A stretch of 64,000 bases of DNA, taken from NCBI GenBank assembly GCA_017454265.1, contig JAFTDJ010000003.1, forward strand, positions 1 through 64,000, read 5' to 3'. A program made the position numbers and the translations under genes. Origin of the DNA: Bacteroidales bacterium (lineage in GTDB: Bacteria; Bacteroidota; Bacteroidia; Bacteroidales; UBA932). How positions within the stretch are numbered: the stretch's first letter is position 1; every line of letters starts with the position of its first letter. Positions 43,229-50,644 of this stretch are shown here, piece after piece. The notes beneath the pieces are model-generated. The model saw nothing but the letters and a program-made list of their open reading frames with translations. It was not told the origin of the DNA and made no database searches.

Positions 43229-46200
43229 ATGAAAAAGATTTACATTTTTGCTGCGCTTGCTTTGGCAGCGCTCGTGTCCTGTAACAAGGAAATGGCTGTT
43301 GAGGAAGTCCTCAAGCCCGAAACCGTAAAAGAAGGCTACGTGCCCGTAACTCTCACCGCCGACTGCGGCCAGATGACCAAGTCGACTATCGAAGGAACCT
43401 CTATCGTATGGGCGGAAGGTGACGAAGTGGCAGTTTTTGCCGACGGCACCGGCGAGCCTCTGAAGTTCACCGTGAGTGAAGTGACGATGGAGGAGAAGAA
43501 GATGAAGAGCGCCAAGTTCAGCGGCGCCGTGCCCGAGGGAACCGGCACAATCACGGCAGTGTATCCCTTCAGCGAGACTCTCGTCTGTGAAGACGGGGTA
43601 GTGACCCTGGAAATCCCCGCAGAACAGGAAATCTCCGAGGAAGAAGTCGTCGATCCCAAGGCCATGCCTTCCGTGGCATATTATTCCGCTCTCACAGAGC
43701 CTGCAACCTTCCTCAATGCCATGGCTCTGCTGAAATTCAATGTGGGAGAACTCACCAACGTGTCCGAGGTTACTATTTCCCTCCCCGACGAATTCCCGGC
43801 AGGCCCTGTTACAGTGGTCGTGGAAAATGAGGCTTCCCTCACTATCGGAAGCAAGTGCGACAAGGCGGTTACCGTGAAGCACGAGGATTTCTTTGTGGCG
43901 GGAACCGACTACTATGCTGTTGTGGCTCCTTTCGAGGCCGGCGGTATCACCGTCAAGAGCGTTGCTGTGGGCCGTTCCGCTGAGCGTACTTCTGCGACCC
44001 CCATCACTCTTGAGCGTAACAAGGGACTGAACCTTGGCAACGTCACCGAGAAAGTAACCTGGAAATATTCCCAGATCTGGGACGCCGAGCAGCTCGTCGA
44101 TTTCCTTGCCGGCGCCGATACCTACACTGAGGATGACGTGGTGACCGTATGCTCAGACCTCAACCTTGCCGGCGTTGAACTCGTTTCCGCCACGACATTT
44201 GCCGGAACCCTCGACGGCGACGGATACAAGATCCGCAACTGGACTTCCGAGGGCACTCCGCTGTTTACCAAACTGACGGGAACAGTTCAGGATCTCACTA
44301 TCGACGCAAGCTGCCAGCTAACTCCTGTGCCCGGGGTCTACTACGGAACCATTGCCGGAGAGCTTACGGGTAAGGTCATAGGCTGCGTGAACAGGGCCGA
44401 TATTATTGTCGACGGCGGTGACGGAACAAAACAGTTCCAGCTGGGAGGCATTGTAGGACACGGTTCTGCCGGATCTTATGTGGAAGGATGCTCCAATTAC
44501 GGCAACATCGAGGTCTCCTTTGCAGTTGGCAGTTCTAATATGAGTACCCAGTATGTCGGCGGTGTCATAGGCGTGTTCGTAGGCCCCTCCACGGAAATCC
44601 GTCTTCTGGACTGCGCAAATTATGCAGATCACCTCAGTGTAATTGCCGATAATACAGCCAAAGCCAAAGCCTTCCGCAACTGTTATATCGGCGGAGTTGT
44701 CGGCGGCACTGGCATTAATAAATCCAATGCAGGCAAATTATACGGCACTATCTCCGGCTGTACCAACGAAGCGGATGTTACCGTGGGATATAACGGCGGA
44801 ACCGGCGGCGTATTCGATGCCGGCGGAATCATAGGCTATGGAGAGGTAGAGCTCATCGGCTGTGTGAACAACGGCGATGTTACATGTGCCTGTACTAATG
44901 AGAAGGTGGCAAACTGCACTGCACCGAACATCGGAGGCATCGCTGGTGCACTTTTAGGCACTGCCGCAGTGAGCGCAAGCGATTGCATCAACAACGGCGG
45001 TGTTACGGTCAGCGGAATATTCCATAATTCCGATAATGCTACAGCCAATGGTGTAGGCGGTGTCGTATTTACCTGTATTGGCGGATGCTTCGGCGTTGTT
45101 GGGCAGGGTACATCCCAGATTAAGAACTGTTCCAACAACGGCAAAATAACCACGGATACTGCTACAAGTATTTCCGCCAGTTCGACTCACAGTGTGGGCG
45201 GCATCACGGGGTATACCTTTGCGGCTATTGACGGGTGTGAAAACTCTGGAGAGATGGATGTTGTAAGCAAGGCAAGGAACGCACATTTTGCAGGTATTGC
45301 CGGTTATTGCAAAATACAGCCTGTCACCAACTGCACCAATAAGGCTGACATCTATTTCAGCCATAATTGTAGCGAGCTTGCCATAGCAAGTGGTAAAACG
45401 ACTACAGAAGAAGTCTGCAATGCGGGTGGTATAGTAGGTTACGCCGCCGATGTGACAGGTGGCGCAATGTCTTCTGTCAGCGGCTGTGTTAACGAAGGCG
45501 ACATTACCTTGACTGAAGCCACCGGTCAAATACGTCTCGGAGGTGTTTCCGGTATGCATTACGGCACTGCAGACGACTGCGCCAATTCCGGAGCCATCAC
45601 CCTGGAGTGCGTCCTTCAAGACAAATATCCCGAAGCAGCCAATCACGTTGGAGGAATAATAGGATATCATAACCGTGCGGAAGCCCTGGTCTCCAATTGC
45701 TCCAATACCGGTCCCGTTTCGGCAACCCTGGTCTCCAATTCGGGTACCACCAACGTAGGCGGCGTGGTAGGAAACTATCAGAAGAAGAACGCAATGAAGG
45801 GATGCTTCAACACTGCCCCTGTGACTTTGGATGCCAACGGAGCCTCCGGTATTATGCGTGTGGCCGGCGTCATTGCCCGTACAACCGTAGCCGACAGCGA
45901 CCTTACCGGTCTCACCAACTCCGGAGACATTACTTTGCTTAACTTTGCAAGCACCGAGAAAAACAGCTACGTCGGCGGCGTACTCGGTATTTACCAGGAC
46001 GGCGACAACGATCTGCTCGAGTGTTACAACACCGGTAACGTGTACGCAGAGGGCCCCGGACTCGTGAGGGCCGGTGGTCTTTGCGGTGCGCTGTACGGTT
46101 CATTCACTGATTGCGCCACAGAAGGCAGCGTCGAGCTCAAGGGCGTTTACGACCGCAGCTTTGCGGGAGGTCTTGCCGGATATGGCAGCGCCAGCCTTAC

Positions 46201-46582
46201 CAACGTCTCCGTGAATTCCGTAATCACTGTCTCCGGACAGGGTAAGGAGTGCCCGGTCGGCTTGCTCTTTGCTGTTCCTTACAGGGAGTACACCTTCAAG
46301 AACGTAACTCTGGACGGCTCGATAACCGGAGAGAATCTTGTAGCCGGTATCCTTTGCGGAGCCTTGAACGATCTTTCCGCAACAACATCTACCAAGTCTA
46401 AGACCATTCTTACCCTTGGCGACGAAGGCGCTCCTTTCACCATCAAGGCTACTGCCAACATCAACGGCACGCCTGTGATTGCAAATCCTTCTGCCGACAA
46501 GGACCTGATTGCCAACTTGGATTTCAAGATTGAAGAGCAGACAGAAGACGTGCTTGTTTACAAGAATGTCGTGGTAGAGTAG
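43229..46582 (+). CDS. Large surface lipoprotein: fimbrillin-like N-terminus with GLUG-like repeat array
   Basis: This is an 1117-residue lipoprotein (lipobox ALVSC). The N-terminal 270 residues (VTLTADCGQMTKSTIEGTSI, VWAEGDEVAVFADG, TITAVYPFSE, MALLKFNVGEL) resemble the fimbrillin-like/BF2867-type beta domains of Bacteroidales. After WKYSQIWDAEQLVDFL, a long array of GLUG-like repeats (for example CTNEADVTVGYNGG and GCENSGEMDVV) fills most of the rest. Such proteins are surface exposed, but function is unknown. It is the last gene of the PHP/small-ORF operon and is followed by a strong terminator. Confidence 0.72.
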   Translation: MKKIYIFAALALAALVSCNKEMAVEEVLKPETVKEGYVPVTLTADCGQMTKSTIEGTSIVWAEGDEVAVFADGTGEPLKFTVSEVTMEEKKMKSAKFSGAVPEGTGTITAVYPFSETLVCEDGVVTLEIPAEQEISEEEVVDPKAMPSVAYYSALTEPATFLNAMALLKFNVGELTNVSEVTISLPDEFPAGPVTVVVENEASLTIGSKCDKAVTVKHEDFFVAGTDYYAVVAPFEAGGITVKSVAVGRSAERTSATPITLERNKGLNLGNVTEKVTWKYSQIWDAEQLVDFLAGADTYTEDDVVTVCSDLNLAGVELVSATTFAGTLDGDGYKIRNWTSEGTPLFTKLTGTVQDLTIDASCQLTPVPGVYYGTIAGELTGKVIGCVNRADIIVDGGDGTKQFQLGGIVGHGSAGSYVEGCSNYGNIEVSFAVGSSNMSTQYVGGVIGVFVGPSTEIRLLDCANYADHLSVIADNTAKAKAFRNCYIGGVVGGTGINKSNAGKLYGTISGCTNEADVTVGYNGGTGGVFDAGGIIGYGEVELIGCVNNGDVTCACTNEKVANCTAPNIGGIAGALLGTAAVSASDCINNGGVTVSGIFHNSDNATANGVGGVVFTCIGGCFGVVGQGTSQIKNCSNNGKITTDTATSISASSTHSVGGITGYTFAAIDGCENSGEMDVVSKARNAHFAGIAGYCKIQPVTNCTNKADIYFSHNCSELAIASGKTTTEEVCNAGGIVGYAADVTGGAMSSVSGCVNEGDITLTEATGQIRLGGVSGMHYGTADDCANSGAITLECVLQDKYPEAANHVGGIIGYHNRAEALVSNCSNTGPVSATLVSNSGTTNVGGVVGNYQKKNAMKGCFNTAPVTLDANGASGIMRVAGVIARTTVADSDLTGLTNSGDITLLNFASTEKNSYVGGVLGIYQDGDNDLLECYNTGNVYAEGPGLVRAGGLCGALYGSFTDCATEGSVELKGVYDRSFAGGLAGYGSASLTNVSVNSVITVSGQGKECPVGLLFAVPYREYTFKNVTLDGSITGENLVAGILCGALNDLSATTSTKSKTILTLGDEGAPFTIKATANINGTPVIANPSADKDLIANLDFKIEEQTEDVLVYKNVVVE

Positions 46583-46604
46583 TTCTTCACGGTTTCTTTG
46601 ATTA

Positions 46605-46646
46605 GGGGGTGACTAATAAGTGATTATTGGTCGCCCTCATTTTTTT
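46605..46646 (+). terminator. Intrinsic terminator after the fimbrillin-like lipoprotein
   Basis: GGGGGTGACTAATAA (46605-46619) pairs with TTATTGGTCGCCCTC (46624-46638) over 15 bases with several G-T pairs and loop GTGA, followed by AT and a run of seven or more T. Confidence 0.85.
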
Positions 46647-46679
46647 GTGCGCGGACGCGAGCAGTCGGCAGCCGTATAC

Positions 46680-46785
46680 CTCGCTCAAGGGTGCATCGGC
46701 TGGCACCCTTGAGCGAGTTTTAGCCACTTTTGTGCTTAAAGGTGCTTCCGCCGGCACCCTTGAGCGAATTAATAGACCAGATTTG
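46680..46785. repeat. 51-bp tandem repeat pair with hairpins, synonymous divergence
   Basis: The first unit holds a perfect 15-bp inverted repeat: CTCGCTCAAGGGTGC (46680-46694), 8-base loop, GCACCCTTGAGCGAG (46703-46717). A second copy lies 51 bases on (from 46735) with the right arm GGCACCCTTGAGCGA identical. Over the 33 aligned bases the copies differ at five sites, all third positions of a frame reading LKGASAGTLER in both. The surrounding 386-base gap has no credible start codon for this frame. It may be decayed coding sequence or a mobile hairpin repeat. Confidence 0.6.
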
Positions 46786-46849
46786 TTCAGAAAGTGTCTA
46801 TCTCTGCCAAAGCGAAGATGAGGGACAGCAGCCTGACGGCCCGGAGCCT

Positions 46850-46916
46850 TGGACTATAAACAAAATAGGAGGTTCACATCAGTCTCTCGACTTTTTAGTC
46901 CGCCCTCTTTTTTTTG
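46850..46916 (+). other. Weak inverted repeat with T-run upstream of the ATPase gene
   Basis: GGACTATAAA (46851-46860) can pair with TTTTTAGTCC (46891-46900) at nine of ten positions with a 30-base loop, followed by a T-rich run to 46915. It could end transcripts reading through the repeat region. The long loop makes this uncertain. Nothing else recognisable lies between 46786 and 46968 apart from the ATPase promoter. Confidence 0.25.
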
Positions 46917-46944
46917 TTTAATCCGCAGAACTTTGCCATATTTG
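46913..46944 (+). promoter_or_regulatory. Predicted promoter of the ATPase gene
   Basis: TTTG at 46913-46916 and CATATTTG at 46937-46944 (one mismatch to TAnnTTTG) are 20 bases apart. The ATG follows at 46969. Confidence 0.5.
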
Positions 46945-46968
46945 CAAAACAAAAATGTTTCGCACACT

Positions 46969-48003
46969 ATGGATGTACCATTCGTTTACAGCAGGCCGGT
47001 GAGCGGCCGTTATTTCGTGGGCCGCAGGGAGGAACGCGCACGGCTTGCCGGGTTTATCCGTGAAGGTGAGAATGTGGTGATGTACGAGCCCCCCAGGGCA
47101 GGCAAGGATTCCCTGATACTCCAGACCCTCCTGGACATGGAAAAGGCAGGGGAGAAGTTCCGCCGCGTGTACGTGCCCCTTCTGGACGTTCGCAGCGTAA
47201 AAGATGTTTGTGCCAGGCTGTGCCGTGCGCTGGGGGCGGACGAGTCGGTGCAGGACGACCTGAAAGCCGCACTGGAGCTCCCTTACAGCACCGCTATGGA
47301 AAGGGGGGAGCGTCTGGTGGTCTGCCTGGACGAGTTCCAGAACGTAATGCGCACGGAAGACGGAGACCTCGTTCTTCGTACCTTGCTGCAAGTGTTCGAG
47401 TCCCGTACCGCTGAGCAAAAACTCTCTGCCAGTTACATTCTGTACGGCTCGCAGGTGAATGCAATGAAGGCGATCTTCGGCAGACGCAGCATATTCTTCC
47501 GGCAGGTGCAGCACCTGGAGTTAACGCCGATGGAACCGAAAGACCTGGTCGAAAGCGTGGAGCGGGGTTTCTTCTCAAGCGGAAAAGTGATGGACAGGGG
47601 GCTGATACTCAACGTCTGCGATTATTACCGCAACAACATTTATTATCTCAATCTTCTCATCTCGGTTTGCGACTCCCTTTCCAAAGGATACATTACAGAC
47701 CAGGTTGTAAGGGACGCGCAGTCGCAGATCCTTGCAATCCACGAGCCCGCTTTCCGTGCCATTATGTACGATCTCACCACTTTCCAGGTGAGCCTGCTCA
47801 GGGCAATTGCGGAAGGCTGCACCCGGTTCAGCAGCTCAGACGTGATACGGCGCTACGGACTCAACTCGTCCGCCAACGTGAACCGCCTCAAGGACGCCTT
47901 GTGCAAGAAGGAGATAATCACTTTCGACGAAAGCGACTGTCCGGTGGTCCTGGACCCGCTTTTTGAGCGCTGGATTGCAAAATATTATTTTGTAATTCAA
48001 TAA
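46969..48003 (+). CDS. AAA-type ATPase with divergent P-loop
   Basis: This is a 344-residue cytoplasmic ATPase of the archaeal-type/ATPase_2-like class. The Walker A region reads YEPPRAGKDSLI, where relatives have GPRRYGKTSLI; the loop keeps GK but has Glu for the first Gly and Asp for Thr. Walker B is clear (RLVVCLDEFQN). A C-terminal winged-helix-like region is suggested by FQVSLLRAIAEG and VNRLKDALCKKEII. I do not recognise a specific function. It stands alone between a repeat region and rplU. The chosen ATG at 46969 gives MDVPFVYSRPV; the frame is open 40 codons further up, across its promoter. Confidence 0.7.
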   Translation: MDVPFVYSRPVSGRYFVGRREERARLAGFIREGENVVMYEPPRAGKDSLILQTLLDMEKAGEKFRRVYVPLLDVRSVKDVCARLCRALGADESVQDDLKAALELPYSTAMERGERLVVCLDEFQNVMRTEDGDLVLRTLLQVFESRTAEQKLSASYILYGSQVNAMKAIFGRRSIFFRQVQHLELTPMEPKDLVESVERGFFSSGKVMDRGLILNVCDYYRNNIYYLNLLISVCDSLSKGYITDQVVRDAQSQILAIHEPAFRAIMYDLTTFQVSLLRAIAEGCTRFSSSDVIRRYGLNSSANVNRLKDALCKKEIITFDESDCPVVLDPLFERWIAKYYFVIQ

Positions 48004-48018
48004 TAATTATTATCTTTG
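47989..48018 (+). promoter_or_regulatory. Predicted promoter for rplU-rpmA
   Basis: TTTG (47989-47992) and TATCTTTG (48011-48018) with an 18-base spacer fit the Bacteroidota consensus closely. The -33 element is inside the end of the ATPase gene. The resulting leader would be about 80 bases. Confidence 0.65.
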
Positions 48019-48036
48019 CGGTCCATTTTATGACCG

Positions 48037-48077
48037 GTGAGCCCGCCAAGAGCTGTAAATACCATACAGACGCTCAC
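48037..48077 (+). promoter_or_regulatory. Candidate structured 5' leader of rplU
   Basis: Within the roughly 80-base untranslated leader, GTGAGC (48037-48042) can pair with GCTCAC (48072-48077), enclosing a 29-base loop. Ribosomal protein operons often carry autoregulatory leader structures; assignment here is inference. Confidence 0.35.
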
Positions 48078-48103
48078 GGCCCAAACATTTAAAATTTTGT
48101 TTG

Positions 48104-48415
48104 ATGTACGCAATCGTAGACATTGCAGGCCAGCAGTTTAAAGTAGAAGCTGGCAATGAAATCTTTGTGCAGAGGCTTGCCGATGCCAAGGGTGCTGATG
48201 TTGAGTTCGGCAAAGTGCTGCTCGTCGCAGACGGCAAGGCAGTCAAGGTCGGTACTCCGTATGTTGAGGGAGCCGTAGTCAAGGCTACCGTACTCGATGA
48301 TGATGTGAAGGCAGACAAGGTTCTGGTTTTCAAGAAGATCCGCCGCAAGGGCTTCCAGAAGCTCAACGGACATCGTCAGAAACTCACCAAGATCAAGATT
48401 AACGAAATCGCTTAA
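48104..48415 (+). CDS. rplU: 50S ribosomal protein bL21
   Basis: bL21 binds 23S rRNA domain I. The 103-residue product starts [20 protein letters not shown], the standard N-terminus, and ends with the basic [19 protein letters not shown] take the ATG at 48104; an in-frame TTG one codon earlier is not needed. rpmA follows after five bases, the universal arrangement. Confidence 0.96.
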   Translation: MYAIVDIAGQQFKVEAGNEIFVQRLADAKGADVEFGKVLLVADGKAVKVGTPYVEGAVVKATVLDDDVKADKVLVFKKIRRKGFQKLNGHRQKLTKIKINEIA

Positions 48416-48420
48416 GAATT

Positions 48421-48681
48421 ATGGCACACAAGAAAGGTCAATCCAGTTCAAAGAACGGTCGTGAGAGTCAAAGCAAACGCTTGGGCCTCAAGAAATTCGG
48501 TGGCGAGGTCGTAAAGGCCGGCAACATTATCGTCCGCCAGAGGGGCACTGTACACAACCCTTCCACCAACGTGGGAATGGGCAAGGATCATACCCTTTAT
48601 GCACTTATCGACGGCACAGTGAAGTTCCAGCGCAAGCGCAACGACAAATCCTACGTGTCCGTGGTTCCTTTTGAGAACTGA
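48421..48681 (+). CDS. rpmA: 50S ribosomal protein bL27
   Basis: bL27 reaches with its N-terminal arm toward the peptidyl-transferase centre. The 86-residue product begins [20 protein letters not shown] and contains [10 protein letters not shown] and [13 protein letters not shown], all conserved. It begins directly with the mature AHKKG arm and has no cleavable N-terminal extension of the Firmicutes kind. It is cotranscribed with rplU and followed by a terminator. Confidence 0.97.
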   Translation: MAHKKGQSSSKNGRESQSKRLGLKKFGGEVVKAGNIIVRQRGTVHNPSTNVGMGKDHTLYALIDGTVKFQRKRNDKSYVSVVPFEN

Positions 48682-48710
48682 TCTCGAAAGTAGTTAAGCT
48701 ATGCAGAATA

Positions 48711-48750
48711 ATGACTTGCACTTCGGGATCGCGGTGCGGGTCATTTTTTA
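48711..48750 (+). terminator. Intrinsic terminator after rplU-rpmA
   Basis: ATGACTTGCAC (48711-48721) pairs with GTGCGGGTCAT (48734-48744) over 11 bases including two G-T pairs, followed by TTTTT. Confidence 0.8.
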
Positions 48751-48763
48751 ATTTACACCAGTT

Positions 48764-50035
48764 ATGCTCACACTCAAAATGCTTCGCGACGACCCTCAGG
48801 CCGTTGTCGAAAAACTGAAAATCAAGAATTTCGACGCAAAGCCGATTGTAGACAAGGTACTCGAACTGGACAAGATCCGCCGCAACCTCCAGACAGAAAG
48901 CGACGCTCTCCTGGCCCAGCAGAAGCAGAAAGCTGCAGAAATCGGAGCCCTGATGAAGCAGGGCTTGCGCGATGATGCCGAGAAGGCAAAAGCCGCCGTG
49001 GCCGAGCTGAAGGCCCGCTCGAGCGAGCTGCTCGCCAAGATGGATGAGGCTGCCGAGGAAATGGAAAAGCGCCTCGTGACCATGCCTAACATTCCTTGCT
49101 CCCTGGTCAAACCGGGGGCGGGAGCGGAGGACAACGAGGTCGTGAAAATGGGCGGCCCCGAGGTCAAACTGCCCGAGGGCGCCATGCCTCACTGGGAACT
49201 CGCCAAGAAGTACGATATCATCGATTTTGACCTCGGCGTCAAAATCACCGGAGCCGGATTCCCCGTGTACAAGGGAAAAGGGGCCAAGCTCCAGAGGGCC
49301 CTTATCAACTTCTTCCTGGACTGCAATACAGCAGCCGGGTACAAGGAGGTGGAACCGCCGGTCATGGTGAACCGCGATTCCGGATACGGCACCGGCCAGC
49401 TTCCCGACAAGGAAGGCCAGATGTACCACGCAGAAGTTGACGATTTCTATATGGTTCCCACGGCCGAGGTGCCCGTGACCAATATTTTCCGGGATGTAAT
49501 CCTCTCCCAGGACCAGATACCGCAGCGTCTCACCGCCTATACCCCTTGTTTCCGCAGGGAGGCCGGCAGTTACGGCAAGGACGTTCGCGGTCTGAACCGC
49601 CTGCATCAGTTCGACAAAGTGGAAATCGTGAGGGTGGAGAAGCCGGAGGACAGTTACGCCGCGCTAGACGAGATGGTGGCACACGTCGAGGGCATAGTGA
49701 ACAAACTCGGCCTGAAGTACAGGATACTGCGCCTTTGCGGCGGAGATATGTCCTTTACTTCCGCTATCACCTACGATTTTGAGCTTTGGAGCGCCGCGCA
49801 GGGTCGCTGGCTCGAGATCAGCAGCGTGAGTAATTTCGAAACCTTCCAGAGCAACCGCCTGCATCTGCGCTATCGCGACGAGGAGGGCAAGACGCAGCTC
49901 GCCCATACCCTGAACGGCAGTTCCCTCGCCCTTCCGCGCGTTGTTGCGGCTCTTCTGGAGGACAACCAGACTCCGGACGGCATCATTATCCCCGAGATAC
50001 TGAGGCCGTACACAGGCTTCGACAAGATTGACTAA
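48764..50035 (+). CDS. serS: Seryl-tRNA synthetase
   Basis: This class II synthetase charges tRNA-Ser (and tRNA-Sec where present). The 423-residue protein has the N-terminal helical hairpin arm that grips the long variable arm of the tRNA (about residues 25-105, rich in Lys, Glu and Ala). The catalytic core shows motif 2 (TPCFRREAGSYGKDVRGL) and motif 3 (NGSSLALPRVVAALLE). Its stop overlaps the start chosen for ruvC by eight bases. Confidence 0.96.
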   Translation: MLTLKMLRDDPQAVVEKLKIKNFDAKPIVDKVLELDKIRRNLQTESDALLAQQKQKAAEIGALMKQGLRDDAEKAKAAVAELKARSSELLAKMDEAAEEMEKRLVTMPNIPCSLVKPGAGAEDNEVVKMGGPEVKLPEGAMPHWELAKKYDIIDFDLGVKITGAGFPVYKGKGAKLQRALINFFLDCNTAAGYKEVEPPVMVNRDSGYGTGQLPDKEGQMYHAEVDDFYMVPTAEVPVTNIFRDVILSQDQIPQRLTAYTPCFRREAGSYGKDVRGLNRLHQFDKVEIVRVEKPEDSYAALDEMVAHVEGIVNKLGLKYRILRLCGGDMSFTSAITYDFELWSAAQGRWLEISSVSNFETFQSNRLHLRYRDEEGKTQLAHTLNGSSLALPRVVAALLEDNQTPDGIIIPEILRPYTGFDKID

Positions 50036-50585
50036 GGCGCGAACCATACTTGGTATAGATCCCGGAACCAACCTGCTTGGTTTCGGGATTGTGCGTGTGG
50101 ACGACGCCGGTAAGCCCCATTTTGTGGATATGGGGGTGCTGGACTTGCGCAAGGTGGACGACATTTATGAGAAGCTGCGCATCATCTTCGACAAGGTATG
50201 TGCGCTCTGCGACCTGCATCATCCCGACGACCTTGCCATCGAGTCTCCGTTTTACGGCCGCAACGCCCAGGTGATTTTCAAGCTTGGACGGGCCCAGGGC
50301 GCTGCTATGACTGCCGCCCTCACGCGTGACGCCAAGGTGTATGAGTATGCGCCCCGTCGGGCCAAGCAGGCTGTCTGCGGCAACGGGGCGGCTTCCAAGG
50401 AGCAGGTGGCGCTGATGGTGGAAAAGACGCTCGGCATAGACATTGACGCCAAGTACCTGGACGCTACGGACGCGCTGGCTATTGCAATGTGTCATTATTT
50501 CGAGATGAACAGCCCGCTGGCAGGGAAGGCTTCCGGCGGCTCATGGGAAAAGTTTATCGCCGCCAATCCGGACCGTATCAAGTAA
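50028..50585 (+). CDS. ruvC: Holliday junction resolvase RuvC
   Basis: RuvC cleaves Holliday junctions held by RuvAB. The 185-residue protein has the catalytic acidic residues in LGIDPGT (Asp11), AIESPFYG and LDATDALAIAMCH. No ATG precedes the first motif in frame, so I use the TTG at 50028, which overlaps serS by eight bases and gives MTKARTILGIDPG, a normal-length lead. Rare-start use together with overlap suggests translational coupling. Product identification is secure; the start is less so. Confidence 0.93.
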   Translation: MTKARTILGIDPGTNLLGFGIVRVDDAGKPHFVDMGVLDLRKVDDIYEKLRIIFDKVCALCDLHHPDDLAIESPFYGRNAQVIFKLGRAQGAAMTAALTRDAKVYEYAPRRAKQAVCGNGAASKEQVALMVEKTLGIDIDAKYLDATDALAIAMCHYFEMNSPLAGKASGGSWEKFIAANPDRIK

Positions 50586-50644
50586 TGCCGTTTTTTCTCC
50601 GGCGATGTTAAACCAATACGGTCTTTATACGTCTAATAAGAGTT

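Noticed and set aside
44050-46560. GLUG-like repeat arrays as CRISPR or other DNA repeats
   Set aside because: The repetition is at protein level, irregular in spacing and without identical DNA repeats or spacers.
46627-46821. A 64-codon plus-strand frame covering the LKGASAGTLER repeat as a gene
   Set aside because: Its only start is a TTG within the right arm of an intrinsic terminator, with no promoter or ribosome site, so I list the repeat but not a coding gene, despite the synonymous pattern.
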